Shown here: positions 30,041 to 51,000 of the stretch, piece by piece | Layout of the letters: every line of letters begins with the position of its first letter | Numbering within the stretch: the first letter of the stretch is position 1 | NCBI RefSeq assembly: GCF_901709675.1 | Contig: NC_051094.1 | Coordinates: 8,612,501 to 8,676,500 of the forward strand | Direction: 5' to 3' | DNA from: Syngnathus acus | Taxonomy: Eukaryota; Chordata; Actinopteri; Syngnathiformes; Syngnathidae | Length of the DNA stretch: 64,000 nucleotides | Program-made: the position numbers and the translations under genes | Notes under the pieces: generated by a model | Database searches by the model: none | What the model saw: the letters and a program-made list of their open reading frames with translations, nothing else | Told to the model about the DNA's origin: nothing

Positions 30041-30190
30041 GAAGCGTAGTTAGCGCTGCTGCTTCACAGCGAAACGGTTCCGGGTTTGATTCCAGCATGA
30101 CTGTTCTTAACTGACTTTGGGGCCCTTCGGTGTGAAGTTTGCCCTTTAGCCCAGATGAGGGACATGGGTGAAACGAACAAAACGCATTTC
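30041..30190 (+). mobile_element. diverged tRNA-derived SINE
   Basis: The segment GTAGTTAGCGCTGCTGCTTC, then CACAGC, then GGTTCCGGGTTTGATTCCAG (30075-30094, a B-box-like promoter) matches the head of a common fish SINE. In that SINE the next part is GTGTG[G/A]AGTTTGC followed by GGGACATGGGTG-like sequence, and both are present here. It has lost the usual A-rich tail. It is not a functional tRNA: no cloverleaf can be completed. Confidence 0.6.
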
Positions 30191-30714
30191 CCTGTACGGA
30201 TAATGTGTTTTAGATACAAGGCAAAAACTATGAATGAACTCCACAAAGCACTTTAGTCCCAACCAAGTTACAGTGATATAGGTTTATCACAGGATTTGTG
30301 ATTATCTAAATGCCCCCCCCATCTAAAGCCTTTAATGAAACGACACTTGCTCTATTATTAGCTCAAAAAAATAAAATCCATTTCCATTATGGAAAAAATT
30401 ACATGTTAAAGTAGCACTACTTATATTGCAGGACTTTTCATTTTCTTTTGCCTTTCTGAAAGTTCTGTCGTTCCCATATAGTGCTCGTTCATTATTCCAT
30501 TCCCTCATTAACGACTTTTCATTCAGGAAGTTATTTTTTTTTTATACTTTATGCCGTAATTCCCTCTCATTCCCACAGACATCCTTGAAAGCAATTCCCT
30601 TTCAACTTGGCTATTTGTATTCATAGACACGATCGGTTACACTGCGGTTAACGCTGACGACGGTCAAGGAGTCTCATCTACAGAGGTGGTTTTTCCTCCT
30701 GCATCCCTAAAGTG

Positions 30715-33275
30715 TTAGGCGGGTGTTGAGCTCATTTCCATGACCAGACTGGGTTTGGGCTGCGGCCGATGAGGTTTGTGCTGAGGGCTGCTGCGGAGGT
30801 TGTCATCCATCTGGGACAAAAGGAGCAATACGTGAAAACGATCATGAGACAACTCCTGCACTGCTCATCATTCCGTTACTCTGGTGGATCTAAAGTTGTG
30901 GCCATCGTGCAAGTTAAGTGCCGACAGCCATCGGCCATGCAAAGAAGAGAAAAGAAAAGCAGAAGCACCTTCTCTATCAAGTTGGACTCTTTGTTTACAA
31001 GCTGTGTTAGTTTCTGGAGGTTGGCATCCATTGTTTCCTGAACAGAGGGTGGCAGACCTGGAAAAAGAGGCACACCCGTGGAAAAAGAGCAGAGCTGCGC
31101 AAGCTTTAGTGGAACGGGACAAAAGCCGTGAGCCCTAAAAAGCCATCAAGCACAAAGCAAAACAAACCGATCAGAAACGGCAAAAGATGTTAGTTGTGCT
31201 TAGAAAGAAATATTTTAGCGTTCAAGCGGTACTTCTTCCATCCGTTTGTCCGTGTGCTCAACTTACTCGGGTGTGCAGAGTTGAAGTAGTCTGCCAGAAT
31301 GTTGTCGCAGAAGTGTGTCAGGTTCTCCAGCTTTCTGAGGTGGCTCTGCAGGGGGCTGTTGGGCAGGTGGGCCTTGTGGAGCGGAGCCACAAAGCCAAAC
31401 ACAAAAGCATCCAGGCTGGTGGGTCTAAAAATGACAAAGTTACAAATACACTCAACTGCACATGTTGCGGTTTCAATTTCTAAAGGTGCTTTCAAACTAC
31501 ACAGTCAGTTCACCGCTCTACGTTTGTACGTACAAGTTGCCAAAGAAGTAGTTTGCCGCTCCCAGTCGGTAGGAGAGAAGATTCAGACACTCCTTGGCAT
31601 CGCTATACAGCTAACACAGTGAGAAAGAACAGTAAGAAAACAATGACAACAAGCCCAGTTTTTTTCCCCTCCAAGCCACGTGTTTACCTTTCCTTCCACC
31701 TCTGTGATTCTGCATAACGGCGCGTCTCCTTTGGTCAGCAGGATGCGAGAGCGAGCGCTGTTGGCATGACGACCGGGCACGAGGAAATTAAGGGGGAACG
31801 GCGACCGGGAGGCAAACCACGGGCGGGTCAGATTGGAGTAGTTTTCAGCATCCAACCAGAAAGTGTGTAACTACGACGCAAAGGGTAAAAGTCACACCTT
31901 AAACTTTTCTGAGTAAAGAGGGGTCTCATTACCAATGCAGGTTGGAGTTTCTCCTCAAGGAGAGCAATGTAAGCCATGGTGTCAGCCCCTTGGCGGGCGC
32001 TCAGTTCGTAGTCTGCATTAAACCTCTGAAAACAACACAAATTAATTTGATTCTTTTCAAATTAATGTGCTTGAGCACATGCAAGGCATCCACTAGTACC
32101 TGCTTTCTCAGGAAGTTCAGAATCTGTGAGGGCTCTTTCACTGAAGTATCACCACAAACTAACTCAGGCACTGTTGCTATACAATAGTGAGGTGGGTGGG
32201 AAATAAATCAGGCACTTTTCAACACAAATTATATTCCTGCCTCAGCTCACCTGTCAAAGTTTTCCAAGTCCAGTCTATAGGAGAAATATTCACTTTGGCC
32301 CCAGAAAATTTGGCATACGCCTGAAAGCACAAACAATGGCTGAATTAACACAGACGGAAAAAAAACACAGACAGGCAAGAACTGGGTTGAGAATTTGAAT
32401 AAAACCCCACATAAGTCTCCATGACGATAGAGGCGTTTTTGAATCTCATCGCCAGGACTCAGGATGGTGAGCAGGCATCCTTTGCAAATTTCTCATGAGT
32501 CAAAAAACCCTTTTGTGCATCTGTTTTGATGGCAGAATAAAACTTGGCTTATTCGCCACAAATGAAATCTTTAAATAGTTCGACATAATAGTTATGTATT
32601 TAAAACACTATAGTACCTTTTAAAAAAAAGTTTGAGTCTAATAATAATTAAATAGGTAAAGTTAAAAAATAATAAATATATGCATTCGCATATAAAATAG
32701 CATGTGACAAAATTTCCAAGAACACTAATTGTGGCAAATATGAGACAGGCAGGTTAAGGAATCAACCTTGTTTAGAAATTGCAATACATAATTTACAACT
32801 AGTCAATTACAACAACAAAAGTGCTTCACAGGTTTACATTATATTTAAGTGTACTGTTGATAACAAACAGCAAGAAAAAGTTCATCTAAGGAATATTACT
32901 CTATATTGACCTTGAACGAACACATTTTGTTCGGCCATGGCTGACAAACAGCCAGAGCTCGGACAAAGTTAACATTAACTCGGTAACATTATGCATTTGC
33001 ATGCATATTTGTCAAGACATGTTTATAACAACGCTCTGGTCTATGCACGATTTGTACATACAAACACCGAGTGCATCGAACAGGTTAGCATGGGAAGCTA
33101 ATCGGAGTGGAGACAGCGAACGGACAAAACAGGACAAACCGGAAAAAGTGACGTTTGTAACGGCCTTGTTCATGCAAACAAACGTGAGGATTACCAGGAC
33201 TACGAGTGACTCGTTGTGGACCGACGGCAGACCCCAGTCGCCTCCCCAGCATCGCAGCTCCATGGCGGCTGCCAT
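30715..33275 (-). CDS. mtx3: Metaxin-3, complete
   Basis: Metaxins are outer mitochondrial membrane proteins with a GST-like fold. They work with SAM50 in beta-barrel import and with the MICOS/MIB complex. Nine coding exons on the minus strand join in phase: 33195-33275, 32251-32320, 32100-32176, 31933-32025, 31688-31870, 31534-31610, 31267-31424, 30969-31057, 30715-30810. The product is 307 aa (human about 312-326). The start [20 protein letters not shown] is the conserved metaxin N-terminus. Also visible are [61 protein letters not shown] and [14 protein letters not shown]. The last exon encodes a proline- and histidine-rich tail ([17 protein letters not shown]). No C-terminal membrane anchor is present, as in vertebrate MTX3. 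The first ATG is chosen; a second in-frame ATG is four codons on. Confidence 0.97.
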
Positions 33276-33480
33276 GTTTGCGCCGAGGAAGGTGCTCGCT
33301 CCCTGACGTCATGTTGTGGCAAAATGTTAGTGCGCTCGGCTGACGTCATCTTCCTGTATCCACCTGTGTGGAACGCTCTCTTCATGACCTTATTTACTAT
33401 TATTATATGAGTATGCAATATGCGTATTCTCTTCACTTAAAAAAACAGACAGCTTTTTAAACAGGCTTTTAATTTTTTTC
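33276..33480 (-). promoter_or_regulatory. mtx3: mtx3 promoter with two CRE sites
   Basis: Two full TGACGTCA palindromes lie at 33304-33311 and 33341-33348, starting 29 bp upstream of the mtx3 ATG. A CTTCCTG (ETS-type) motif follows the second site. The start-to-start spacing of 37 bp is between three and four helical turns. The region has CpGs and no TATA box close to the ATG. The sites are seen directly; their use by CREB/ATF proteins is inferred. Confidence 0.55.
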
Positions 33481-33490
33481 ATTGATTTGA

Positions 33491-33496
33491 TTTATT
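33491..33496 (-). terminator. polyadenylation signal of the orphan gene (AATAAA)
   Basis: An AATAAA on the minus strand (GAAATAAATC context) lies about 300 bp after the stop of the orphan open frame at 33795. Its presence supports the view that the frame is a real gene with its own short 3' UTR ending just before the mtx3 promoter. Confidence 0.45.
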
Positions 33497-33794
33497 TCGG
33501 CAAGTACATCATCAACATTCATTACAACTTCATGTACTGTTTCCACATGACGGGTTGATGAAGCAATTCTGTTTATCTAGTCCCGTCCCAATTCTAACCA
33601 GGGATGTACATTGCTTGACACAAAAATTAAACTTCCAGGATGTTGCTTATGATACCACAGAACCAGAATGAGAGGAAGAGGAAACATTTTTGACTGAATG
33701 CCACAACATATCTCATTTTGGGTAGATTTGGAGTCACAGTCTGCAGGCACCCAGGTCACCGGTCGGCAGCACAGATAGCTCCAGCCCCGATTGA

Positions 33795-34286
33795 TCACAC
33801 CTCATCATCTCCTATGCTGGCCTCATGTTTGTCGATTTTCTTTTGGAATTCAGACATCTCCTGATGAAGCGTGGTCATCAATTCTCTAGTCTCTCCATTG
33901 TCAGCCTTAAGCCGCAAGGCCGGAAGTACCTCGTTGTCAAGAAACATCTTAGTCAGCTTTCGGTACCCTAGCACCATCATGAGGATCAGAGAGAGCCATC
34001 CGAGAAGGAAGAAGACCAAGATGTACATATCTTCCACATCTTCTGTTTCCAGCACGCCAAGGCACAAGACGCGCCAATTGCTCCTTTCGTCCATAATGTA
34101 GCCCGCTGGGAAGGTACCGTTGGGGCATGGCGGCTCGTCAGTTCCGGTGCGTCGTGTGGGGATAGTCCGATCGATTGCGTTGAAGGTCCAACTTAGGTGA
34201 TCCATAGTTAGTTTTTCAGCAGGGTTAGTGCCTGTTTCCGCACTCACAGACCAGTTTTCAGTGTGCCTGCGGGGCTGTGACTCCAT
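33795..34286 (-). CDS. orphan single-pass membrane protein, 163 aa, KCNE-like in shape
   Basis: I do not recognise this protein. It is an intronless frame of 163 codons. The N-terminal half is polar with two N-glycosylation sequons (NWS at residue 11, NGT at 56) and no signal peptide. One hydrophobic segment at about 88-107 (MYILVFFLLGWLSLILMMVL) is followed by basic YRKLTK. The C-terminal part (about 125-155) is charged and helix-prone (ETRELMTTLHQEMSEFQKK). This layout, an N-outside type III protein with a single-exon CDS, resembles potassium-channel beta subunits of the KCNE family. The YILV start and GY(R/M)K end of the membrane segment recall KCNE4, but the KCNE signature SKRREHSNDP is absent. 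Codon use and frame length suggest a real gene. It sits between mtx3 and thbs4, where human has no gene that I know of. Confidence 0.6.
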   Translation of the reverse strand: MESQPRRHTENWSVSAETGTNPAEKLTMDHLSWTFNAIDRTIPTRRTGTDEPPCPNGTFPAGYIMDERSNWRVLCLGVLETEDVEDMYILVFFLLGWLSLILMMVLGYRKLTKMFLDNEVLPALRLKADNGETRELMTTLHQEMSEFQKKIDKHEASIGDDEV

Positions 34287-35058
34287 CTCTCATTTAAGTG
34301 TTCTTCTATCAATAACACAGGCCTGCCTGCGAGTGGAGACATAATACAAGGAGATTGAAGCCAAAATAACTCACAAGACCTTCCATCATGATGTTATGTC
34401 ATGTTGACTTCACTGTTTTTCGAAGGTCTTCAGATTTGTAGACATCTTGATTTGACCTTATTCCGGTGTCTAACACCTGCCATTGATAACGTGTTTATCT
34501 GTAACTGCTCAAACATCCACAGTCCTCCGAGACCAAGTTTTTTTTTACCTTAGTTTAAATAACTTCAAATCTGGAGTTATGTGTGACCCCAGACTTTGAC
34601 ACAAGTGTGGTTCTTTTAGCGCCGAATAGACTATTTTCAGAGTTGACAGGTTTGCTTTGTTTTGTAGCCTCCGTGGTACAAATATGCTTTTTGTTTTAAA
34701 CAAAATATGGTTTTCACCCCAAGAGGTAATCTATAGTGACATCCAACATATTATAGTTATCCACTCTGTCAATGATTGAGCCGTTAACCGATAGTTGTAA
34801 CTTCTCATTTGTATTCGTTCCCCAAAACACCATGAATTTTGTTTTTGCAAGGTTTGAGTCCATAACCGCCACCATTTTTTTTTTTTTGCAAAATAAGGGT
34901 GGACACTCCCCTCTGCTTTTAAAGCTGCGCCTGTGGCCAAATAGCCACCTCACCTCTGCTACGTATTTGCCTCAACATCTGGATGCTCAGCTTTGTCAAG
35001 CAAAGGCGATTCAAACGCGATTCAGTTCCAAGGCCAGATCCTCTTTTGACTGGAGACA
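34287..35058. other. divergent intergenic region between orphan gene and thbs4
   Basis: This 0.77 kb must hold the promoters of both the orphan gene (leftward) and thbs4 (rightward). A CAG at about 34335 on the minus strand could be the acceptor of a 5' UTR intron of the orphan gene. The part near 34714-34870 is a LINE fragment. A CTGCTTTTAAAGCTGCGC stretch with a TTTAAA core lies about 145 bp before the thbs4 ATG. Confidence 0.45.
34714..34870 (-). mobile_element. reverse transcriptase fragment of a non-LTR retrotransposon
   Basis: The minus strand encodes AKTKFMVFWGTNTNEKLQLS, then VNGSIIDRVDNYNMLDVTID. It matches the conserved block after the RT catalytic core of many LINEs (N-x-x-KT-x-(Y/F)-M-x-F, then NG-x-x-I-x-x-V-x-x-YKYLGVTID). 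Only about 50 residues remain. It is an old, truncated piece in the region upstream of thbs4. Confidence 0.65.
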
Positions 35059-43403
<8,345 letters not shown>

Positions 43404-45071
43404 AGGCTGAGATAAATCCAAATCTCACTCGTGAGCTTTATATACTTTTTACACAAGCTAATAGAAATGTCTATCAGCAAATACCAAAAGTGTTCGCATT
43501 ATCAAGCACAGTGTTTATCATCTGAATGTTATTTACTGTTAAAGATTTAATAAAATAAAATAAAATAAGAACTCGACTTCAAGCACACAAGACATTTAAC
43601 GAAATCTGTCTTTGAAGTAATTGCTTGTAGGCACAAACAAATTGAATTTGTATAAAAATCACAGTGCTCAAAAGGGACACTGGACTGTCACTTTGAGATT
43701 GGCGCCTGCCTGTCTGATCTAATTTCTGCTCTTCAGGTGACAGAACATCCTCAAGACATTTGTCAGCCATTGTGCAAGTTCCGCTGCATTTGTGTACAAT
43801 ATTCTTTCCGAAAGGAAGGAAAGTACTTGAATAGGAAGCAGATTCATTTGTGCTGTTAAACCAATACTTTTAAGACTACTTATAGAGTTTAACCAAGAAT
43901 GAAACAGGTTGAGGTCTGGAAGAAATGTTCACTTTAATGACTAATACTTCAACAACACAATGTCAGCAAAAGTGTACATAAAATATGTGTTAGGAAAACA
44001 ATGGGGTTATTGGCAGTGTATGAGAAACAATTTACTGTTAGTATTTAATTATGTGAGTAATTTTATTGTAAACTCAACATTCAGTGTTGAGTAACTTGAG
44101 ATTTTTTTTTTTTTTAGTATAAGCTGATGCATAAAATTGATAAAAGTTTATTTGAATGTCTTAAACATGCTGGAAACAAAAACCGCGTGGAACAAACATA
44201 TTTTCCATGTAGGGTTCAGTAGTTGTTTTCCAATCATCAAACTTTGGTGAACAGCTGCACACACACTTTAGTGGGAACATCATCTACGACTGTCAGTTAA
44301 ATAAGATAAGTTGATTGACAGAGTCTACACAACAATGAGTGGTTGAGTAAACGATGTACAGTACACGATTTTCTTTTTCTACCCAAAAAGGTTTTGCTCA
44401 AAGGGAGCACTGAGATTGACCAAACTTGAAAGACTTAAGAAAAGCAACAAACGTTTTTGCTCGAATAAAAAAACATCTACAAAAAGTCACACATTACTAC
44501 AACAAAGCATACTTGAATGTTAGCCTGAGAGATGAATTTTTAAAATGGACTGTAATTCAGTTTTTACAAACTCCCTTACAAAGGGACTCAGAACAAAGAT
44601 AAATTTTAGTATAGCAAAAACAAACACGCTAAACAGATTTGTTCAATTATTCTGCTACAAATTTTGGTACAACTGTATAAAGTTTGGGGGAAAAAATTCA
44701 AGACTCACAAAAAGGACAACAACCGAATGTTGTATAAAGTCTGAAATAGTGAGGGAATATAATAAGTCTGGACACATGGGTCACAACTAATCGATCTTCC
44801 ATAACCGTTAAATAAGTCAAATGTCCAGCGATAGTAAAAAAAAAAAAAAAATACTATCAAGGTTTGGATGACGTAACAATCTTTTGCACATTGTGTAATA
44901 AAAGGCATCAGATGTTCCTCCAGTTCCACAGCTGAAGATAGTAGAGGACATTGTTTAAAGGTAGGGGAAAGAAAAGGTCACTGGTCCCTTTGCTCAGGCT
45001 CAAAGCTTCATGGCGACATCTCAACACTGGAAGACACCTGACCAGAGCGTGAGTGCTGTGTGTCTTGTGTC
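43404..45071. other. convergent 3' region of thbs4 and serinc5
   Basis: The two genes end toward each other here. The thbs4 3' UTR is short and closes at the AATAAA at 43549-43554, which is part of an (AATAA)n run. The serinc5 3' UTR (minus strand) can end at TTTATT hexamers at 44147-44152 or 44062-44067, or further left. No gene is seen between them. Confidence 0.5.
43549..43554 (+). terminator. thbs4: polyadenylation signal of thbs4 (AATAAA)
   Basis: AATAAA occurs 146 bp after the thbs4 stop codon and is repeated in register as AATAAAATAAAATAAG. It is the first canonical signal after the stop, so it is the likely one. Confidence 0.6.
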
Positions 45072-48000
45072 CTAGGCCTCAAAACGCTTGGGGCAGATGA
45101 TGGGAGCAATCAGAGTCCCCATGTAGAGCAGGAGACAGACCCATGACGAGGAGATCTTGATCCAGAACACCGACAAGCTCCCATCCAACAGCTTCTCAAT
45201 CCTGTAGTTGTCGTAGCTGAAAAGGATACGTCAAAGTGAGTCGACATGGCACAAGACAAAAAGTAAAAGCCCGGCAGGCCACATCCAATCTGCTCTGCTC
45301 AAACTGTTCAAGAGTGGTGACTTACTGAAACCAGTTTGTTATGGTCATCATGACATAAAGGGAACCCAGAAAAAAGACAAAGTGGAAGCATTTGTAGCTG
45401 TAGTTGGTGGCTTCGCTCTCGTCATACACCACGTTTTGACCCGCTCCCGTCTTCTCGTCATCGTAATCATCTGAAAGTGGAACAACTTTGGTTACATTCA
45501 TCACCTTTTAAAATAAAAACAATTTGGGATGGACATATTTTGACATTTCATATCATTAAAATGTAGGTGGGGAATTTGCCATGGGGTTGTTTTATCTGGG
45601 TCTTCCATCAAGTGCACAATTGGCAGGAATTTAATTCAATACTAAAAATCCCATTTAATGTGTTCGGGTCATTTATCGTCTCTTAGCAGTTAGGACGTTA
45701 ATATGTAAGCAATTCCCTTACTGCATGCAAACGTGATGAATATTAATTAACACCTAGGAAAAGTCTGCGTTTTATGAACGCTCGTTTGGATTTTTTTGCC
45801 ATCCCCTCAATCACCTGCAGGGGACGGTAGTAGCCTATAAACGGCTCCGTACTTGTCACGCCAACAACCTCCTAGTAACAGTGACATCATCTGAGTTTGC
45901 TGACCAATACTTTCTCACCATTCCACCTCAGTGTGACGAATAACAATGAGCACAGGCTCTGTGTTTGCACGCTGCCTACCGCTGGGAACATATTCACACA
46001 CTCAACAGGCTGGAGGGACAAGGGGAGGTGGGAAGCCACGCAGGAAATGAAAAGGTGTGAAATTCGAGGAGGAGAAAAATGTTCCTACCTGTGTCATCTC
46101 CGAAGCAGAAGCAGCAACGGGCTCTCTGTGGGATAAAGACAAACAGATTAAACCCAATATCTTGAAAAAACAACATCCCTGCTGTCTAATATTCCGTTAA
46201 TTAAGCCCATTAACAAATGTTATCAAACCCAACACTCAAACTGAGTTAAATCAAATATTAGAGCGTTTACTTCGGTCTCTGGTTCACTGTTTCTGATCAC
46301 TCGGAGGGCTGCGGATCTTCGCTTGATCGTGGAGGTCAAGCTGATGAAGGGAGTGGAAAAACACAGAGGCTGTTATTTTCCATCACAAATCTTTGTTGTC
46401 GTTTTTTTAAATCATGTGCCATTCCAGACAGCTATTGAGTCTAATTTGCTCCCACACTTGAATCTCAGTGAGAGTTGTTACCAGGAGTAAAGGATGCAGC
46501 CAAACAGGATAACAGCTCCCAAAGCTGTGACAATCTTCTTGTCACTTTCCTTCCCAGATTTGAAGGGAAAGACACACACGGTTGTGTTCACGCCATCTAT
46601 CTCCACCACTACAAGCACAAAATGCACCAGCAGCTTTCAGTAGCAGAATGTAGAGCAATATCATGCATATGTATTAGTACAAGGATGATCAATTATTTAC
46701 TGTTGACGATTGAGGCTGGATACACTGTAAGTGGTGGGGAAATGTGGGGCACATGGAGGGAGGGGGGAGTAGGAGCTAAGTCTATTAAACATCACTTTTT
46801 TTTTTTTTTTCTTCTTGGAGTATGTATGCTGTTTGGCTTAAAAGCAAACTGAGTCTACATTGATCATATTTTTTTGTGGTTCACTTAAGTGGGTTCTCTA
46901 TGTGGTGCCGAAAACTTTGTTTCCTGATATGACCACCAGGGGTGTTTAATTATGAGCGACCAACTGTAATTTGTTCATGATGCCTGAATACTATTCTTGA
47001 TTGACATGGGTTAAAAAAAAAAAAGAATTTATACTCACTTTCTGTTGGTTTGCTGGAGAAAGCTGAGAAGGTGAGGTACATGACATACACACTGATAACG
47101 CCCGGTTGAAGCAGACCAGATGTCGGCTGGACTGAGGGAACACAAAGGTAAACACAATTGGGAGATTAAACCCCAAAACAAAACATGAGATTTTCACCCA
47201 ACTAGAACAAAGCCAATATTTAAAGAAGCTTTGATTTCTATTCGCATTTATGAGTCGAGTTTCCTACGTTTCTGAATGAGGGGGGAGATGGCAAGCAGAG
47301 AAACAATCAGGCAGAGGCTGCCGTTGATGCCCAAGAAGATTCTGTTGAGGCGACATGCCATGGGGTGGGTGTAGTACAGACCCATGAAGACCACAGCTCC
47401 CACCGCAATGCTGAACAGCACCAGAGTCACTAAGGCAAGTGCTGCATACCACAAGCGGTTATACTTCACTCCTGAGCTCCTGCGTAGGCAAGTAGATAGC
47501 ACAAAGACAAAGGGATAAAAAAAAGAGGATAAAAAAGCAATGTGGGTGGGTAAAACAAACTCAAATATAAAAAGAGGGAGGAAAAGCTGAGAAAACCAAC
47601 TGGGTCCTAAAGAAATAAATCAAAGGTAGAAAAGTTTAGTGAGAGATTCTTGAAGGAGAGTCGGTTCAAGACATTCATTGAATTTGGATAGTGGCTCTCG
47701 CCCAATCTTTTTCTTCACGTAACTCAACAGAACGAGTATGTACCACCCGCTCTATTTCTCATGAACACTGTTTGCACTGACGGAGCTTTGTGTGCTTCCA
47801 AACGGCCGGACTGACTAACCAGTTTGTGTTCCACCGGTGGGCAAACTCCACCAGCAGCATGAGCTGGATCAGCAGGAAGAGGAAGCCGCCAGCAGCTCCG
47901 ATATAGCGCCACACTAGGCAAAAGGTGGAAAAGATTCAGTTAACACTTTATGCGAATACAAACCGTGTGCCAGGGGTTACGTACAATGTTCTACTGGACC

Positions 48001-51000
48001 ACCAAAGAGTTTGAACTAATGGTAGCTGCTTGTGGAAAACTTGGGTACTGTACCCAATTTATTTTGTAATCTAAGAAAATGCCAGCTACTACCGTTCTTG
48101 TAGCATACCTTTAAAAGGTGGTCAAAGTCAATATCAGTATCTAATATACAGTATTTACCTTCCAGAAAAGTTTTCTCTTGTGGAATGAAAAAGCCTCCTG
48201 CACAGCTAGCCACAAGCAAAATGAATTTTGGCAACCAAAACCTGAAACAATGACATAAATATGAATACAAATACAGAAAGAAAACAAATCCCAGCTTTTT
48301 GTGCATCTCACATTCACACCTATGGATCATTTTAGAGTCAATTACCCATTATGTATGGCCGCCCTCCAGCCAGTACTGTTATTGACGCCGATGGTGAAGA
48401 TGGTGAAGATGAAGAAGAAACAGGCCATGCCAAAGCACACCTTGTAGACGGCAGAGTAACCAACCAAGGTCTTGCAGTTCGTGCCTGCATTCATCTTCTC
48501 ACACAGTTCACTGTAAAAGGGGATCTAAGTGACAACATACACACAAAGCCAAAGTGGATTAGCTCACTGCTGTATGGAACGCCATTGAGACCCTCCGGCC
48601 ACCCACCCACCTCCACTCAATGTTTATCTAGGCCTCAGTGAAAAGCACCAATAGCGTCTATTCTGTACGTCACGCCTCTTAAGGGGCAAAAAGAGCCAAC
48701 AGGCAGGAACAACAACTCTGATTCAAGTCTTTCATGAAATGATGGCCGTAGGCTGTTAGAGGAGAATTACGCTTCGGATTCCGTGTCTACAAACAGGGGA
48801 CACGGATGAATACATGAACAGCTTTTTAGCTGCAAGTTGAGGGGACTGAATCGAGAAGGAGGAACACAACCGGAATTTGTTGATACTGCTGTCATAAAAA
48901 AAGATGACCTAAAAGAGGCCTTAAATGATTGGAGCTGATAAAAGAGCCAAGATGTATGTAACCAAATCTGATAAACAAATAGAAGTCATAGCAGACAGCT
49001 GATGTCGTAGTAACTGCAGAATTTAGCTAGTCATCATGAGACACCAACAGTGACGGAAGTAGGCGGAAGTAGTCTCTTCGCTGTCAGAAATTGGTAATCA
49101 CTTCCGCTTTGACGACCCCAAATATTGCGTAATACTGAGCTAAAATTACACAATTTTTTCCCCTGTACCCAAAAACATTATTATTATTATTATTATTACT
49201 ATTATTATTATTATTATTATTATTATTATCAAGCCAACTTTCAGCCTACTCCTTGCTCATTTCACCATTATTCAAATCTTTCAAACTGAACATCTTGGGA
49301 ACTATTTCTATTTCCCGAATCCTTTTTTTTTTTTAACAGTAAAACTCCCATGCGTTGACAGTAGTTACCTCGGCCCACTCATACAAGTCATTCCAACTTC
49401 AAACGGTCATATAGAGCGTCTTGGGAACAGTTTACATATTTCAATTAATCCCATATTCCGCAAAATCCACACAGTACAGTAAAATTCCCAAATTAATTTT
49501 ACCTCCGCCATTCACATTTTCTTGAACAATTCAAAACATCCTGACTTTAAACTGTTCAGCTCATTAAGCACATAAACATCATTATTTTTTCACATCCCAT
49601 TAAAAACATAAATAGTGAAACAGCATATGTACTTATGTATATGTAACAGTATGTATATGCAAATTATATTTTGTACTGATAAAAAGCAAATGTGATCATC
49701 AGCAAAAAGGACAGATAAAGCCGTTTACAGACATTTGACTCATTTTGAATCAAAGCTGATCCACTCTGGAAGTGGACCATTCATCTGGCACAATAGTGAA
49801 AATGTCAAAACACTTTCATTAACATTTTATTGTTTATGCACATCAGCAATTGATTCACAGCAAATCAAAATCACCTCCCATGTCATCCTAGAGTCTCGTT
49901 CTCCATATGCAGTGTGGTAGTGATGAACCTGATAGAAAGTGATTACAATTACAGTGATTGGTGGAAGGAGAAGAGCTCTCAACACCAGCACACATATTCA
50001 CATTAGCATAAGAATTTGACTTTGTATTACAACTAACAGCCTTGACTGATTTTTTACAAAGGCCTACCAGAACTGAAATGGATTTGGAGTTAATCAGAAG
50101 CACTTTAAATGATGACAGGGGTCTGCTGGCTCCAATTTGCCATGTTTGAATGAGATTTGTTAATTATGAACGCAGCCACGTTAACAGGTATGAGGGTGTG
50201 CACATTTGCATCATTCTCTAGTTTTACTTGCCCTCTTTGAAAGCTTTTGTTTTTCTTTTCACTAGAGTTGAAAAAACTATAGGTCACATGTATAAGGAAA
50301 GAATTTTGAAATTATATACTTTTATTTTATTTTTTTTCTGTATCACAAAACGCTGCCATTTGAACAACATTTTATATCCACTGTAAAATGATACACAAAT
50401 ATTTCCTTTGACTGTCCATTTCACATGAATGGACAGGAAATTGAAATGCTTCAACCAGTGTAAACAAGAAACGAACTGAAAAATGTGATTTATTTCATTT
50501 CACGTTGATGACATGTTTTATGGGCAGGGGTCGCCAACTAGCACCACATAAGAAGCCTGCGGGCCTGTTCCAAAAATACCTCAACATCATTGGGGGCATT
50601 GTGTGTGTGTGTGTGTGTTTTTTTAAATATATATTTATATAAAATGTAAATAATGGAAGAGATGTGTAGGAATAAAGTGTTGCATATTTTCAACTCAACT
50701 TAATTCGTACAGTACTTTCACAACAACCACAGCTACAACAAAGTGTTGGACATAAAACATAAAATATAATGATTTATTATAAACTAACGTAATAATAATA
50801 ATATCATACGAATAAACATGAGTTGAAAATTTTTGTTAATTTCAGAAGTGTGCATCTGACAAGTAGCCATTTGCACTAAGCCAAAAAGTAGCTTTCAACT
50901 TGAAAAATGTTGGTGGCCCCAATTTTTACGGTATTCAATGACGTGTGTCATTTTGCATCACAAATAGTTCTGTGTCCATCCCAAGGACACAGACGCCATC

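Larger units (their letters stand above)
29224..30714 (-). other. mtx3: mtx3 3' UTR and spacer with SINE remnant
   Basis: Reading on the minus strand from the mtx3 stop, the likely 3' UTR runs to an AATAAA (TTTATT at 29612-29617 on the plus strand), about 1.1 kb long. An old tRNA-type SINE sits inside it. Beyond the signal, 29224-29600 shows nothing I can name. Confidence 0.5.

Noticed and set aside
30041-30112. tRNA gene
   Set aside because: Only A- and B-box-like strings are present and no cloverleaf can be folded. The following GTGTGAAGTTTGCC marks it as a SINE head.
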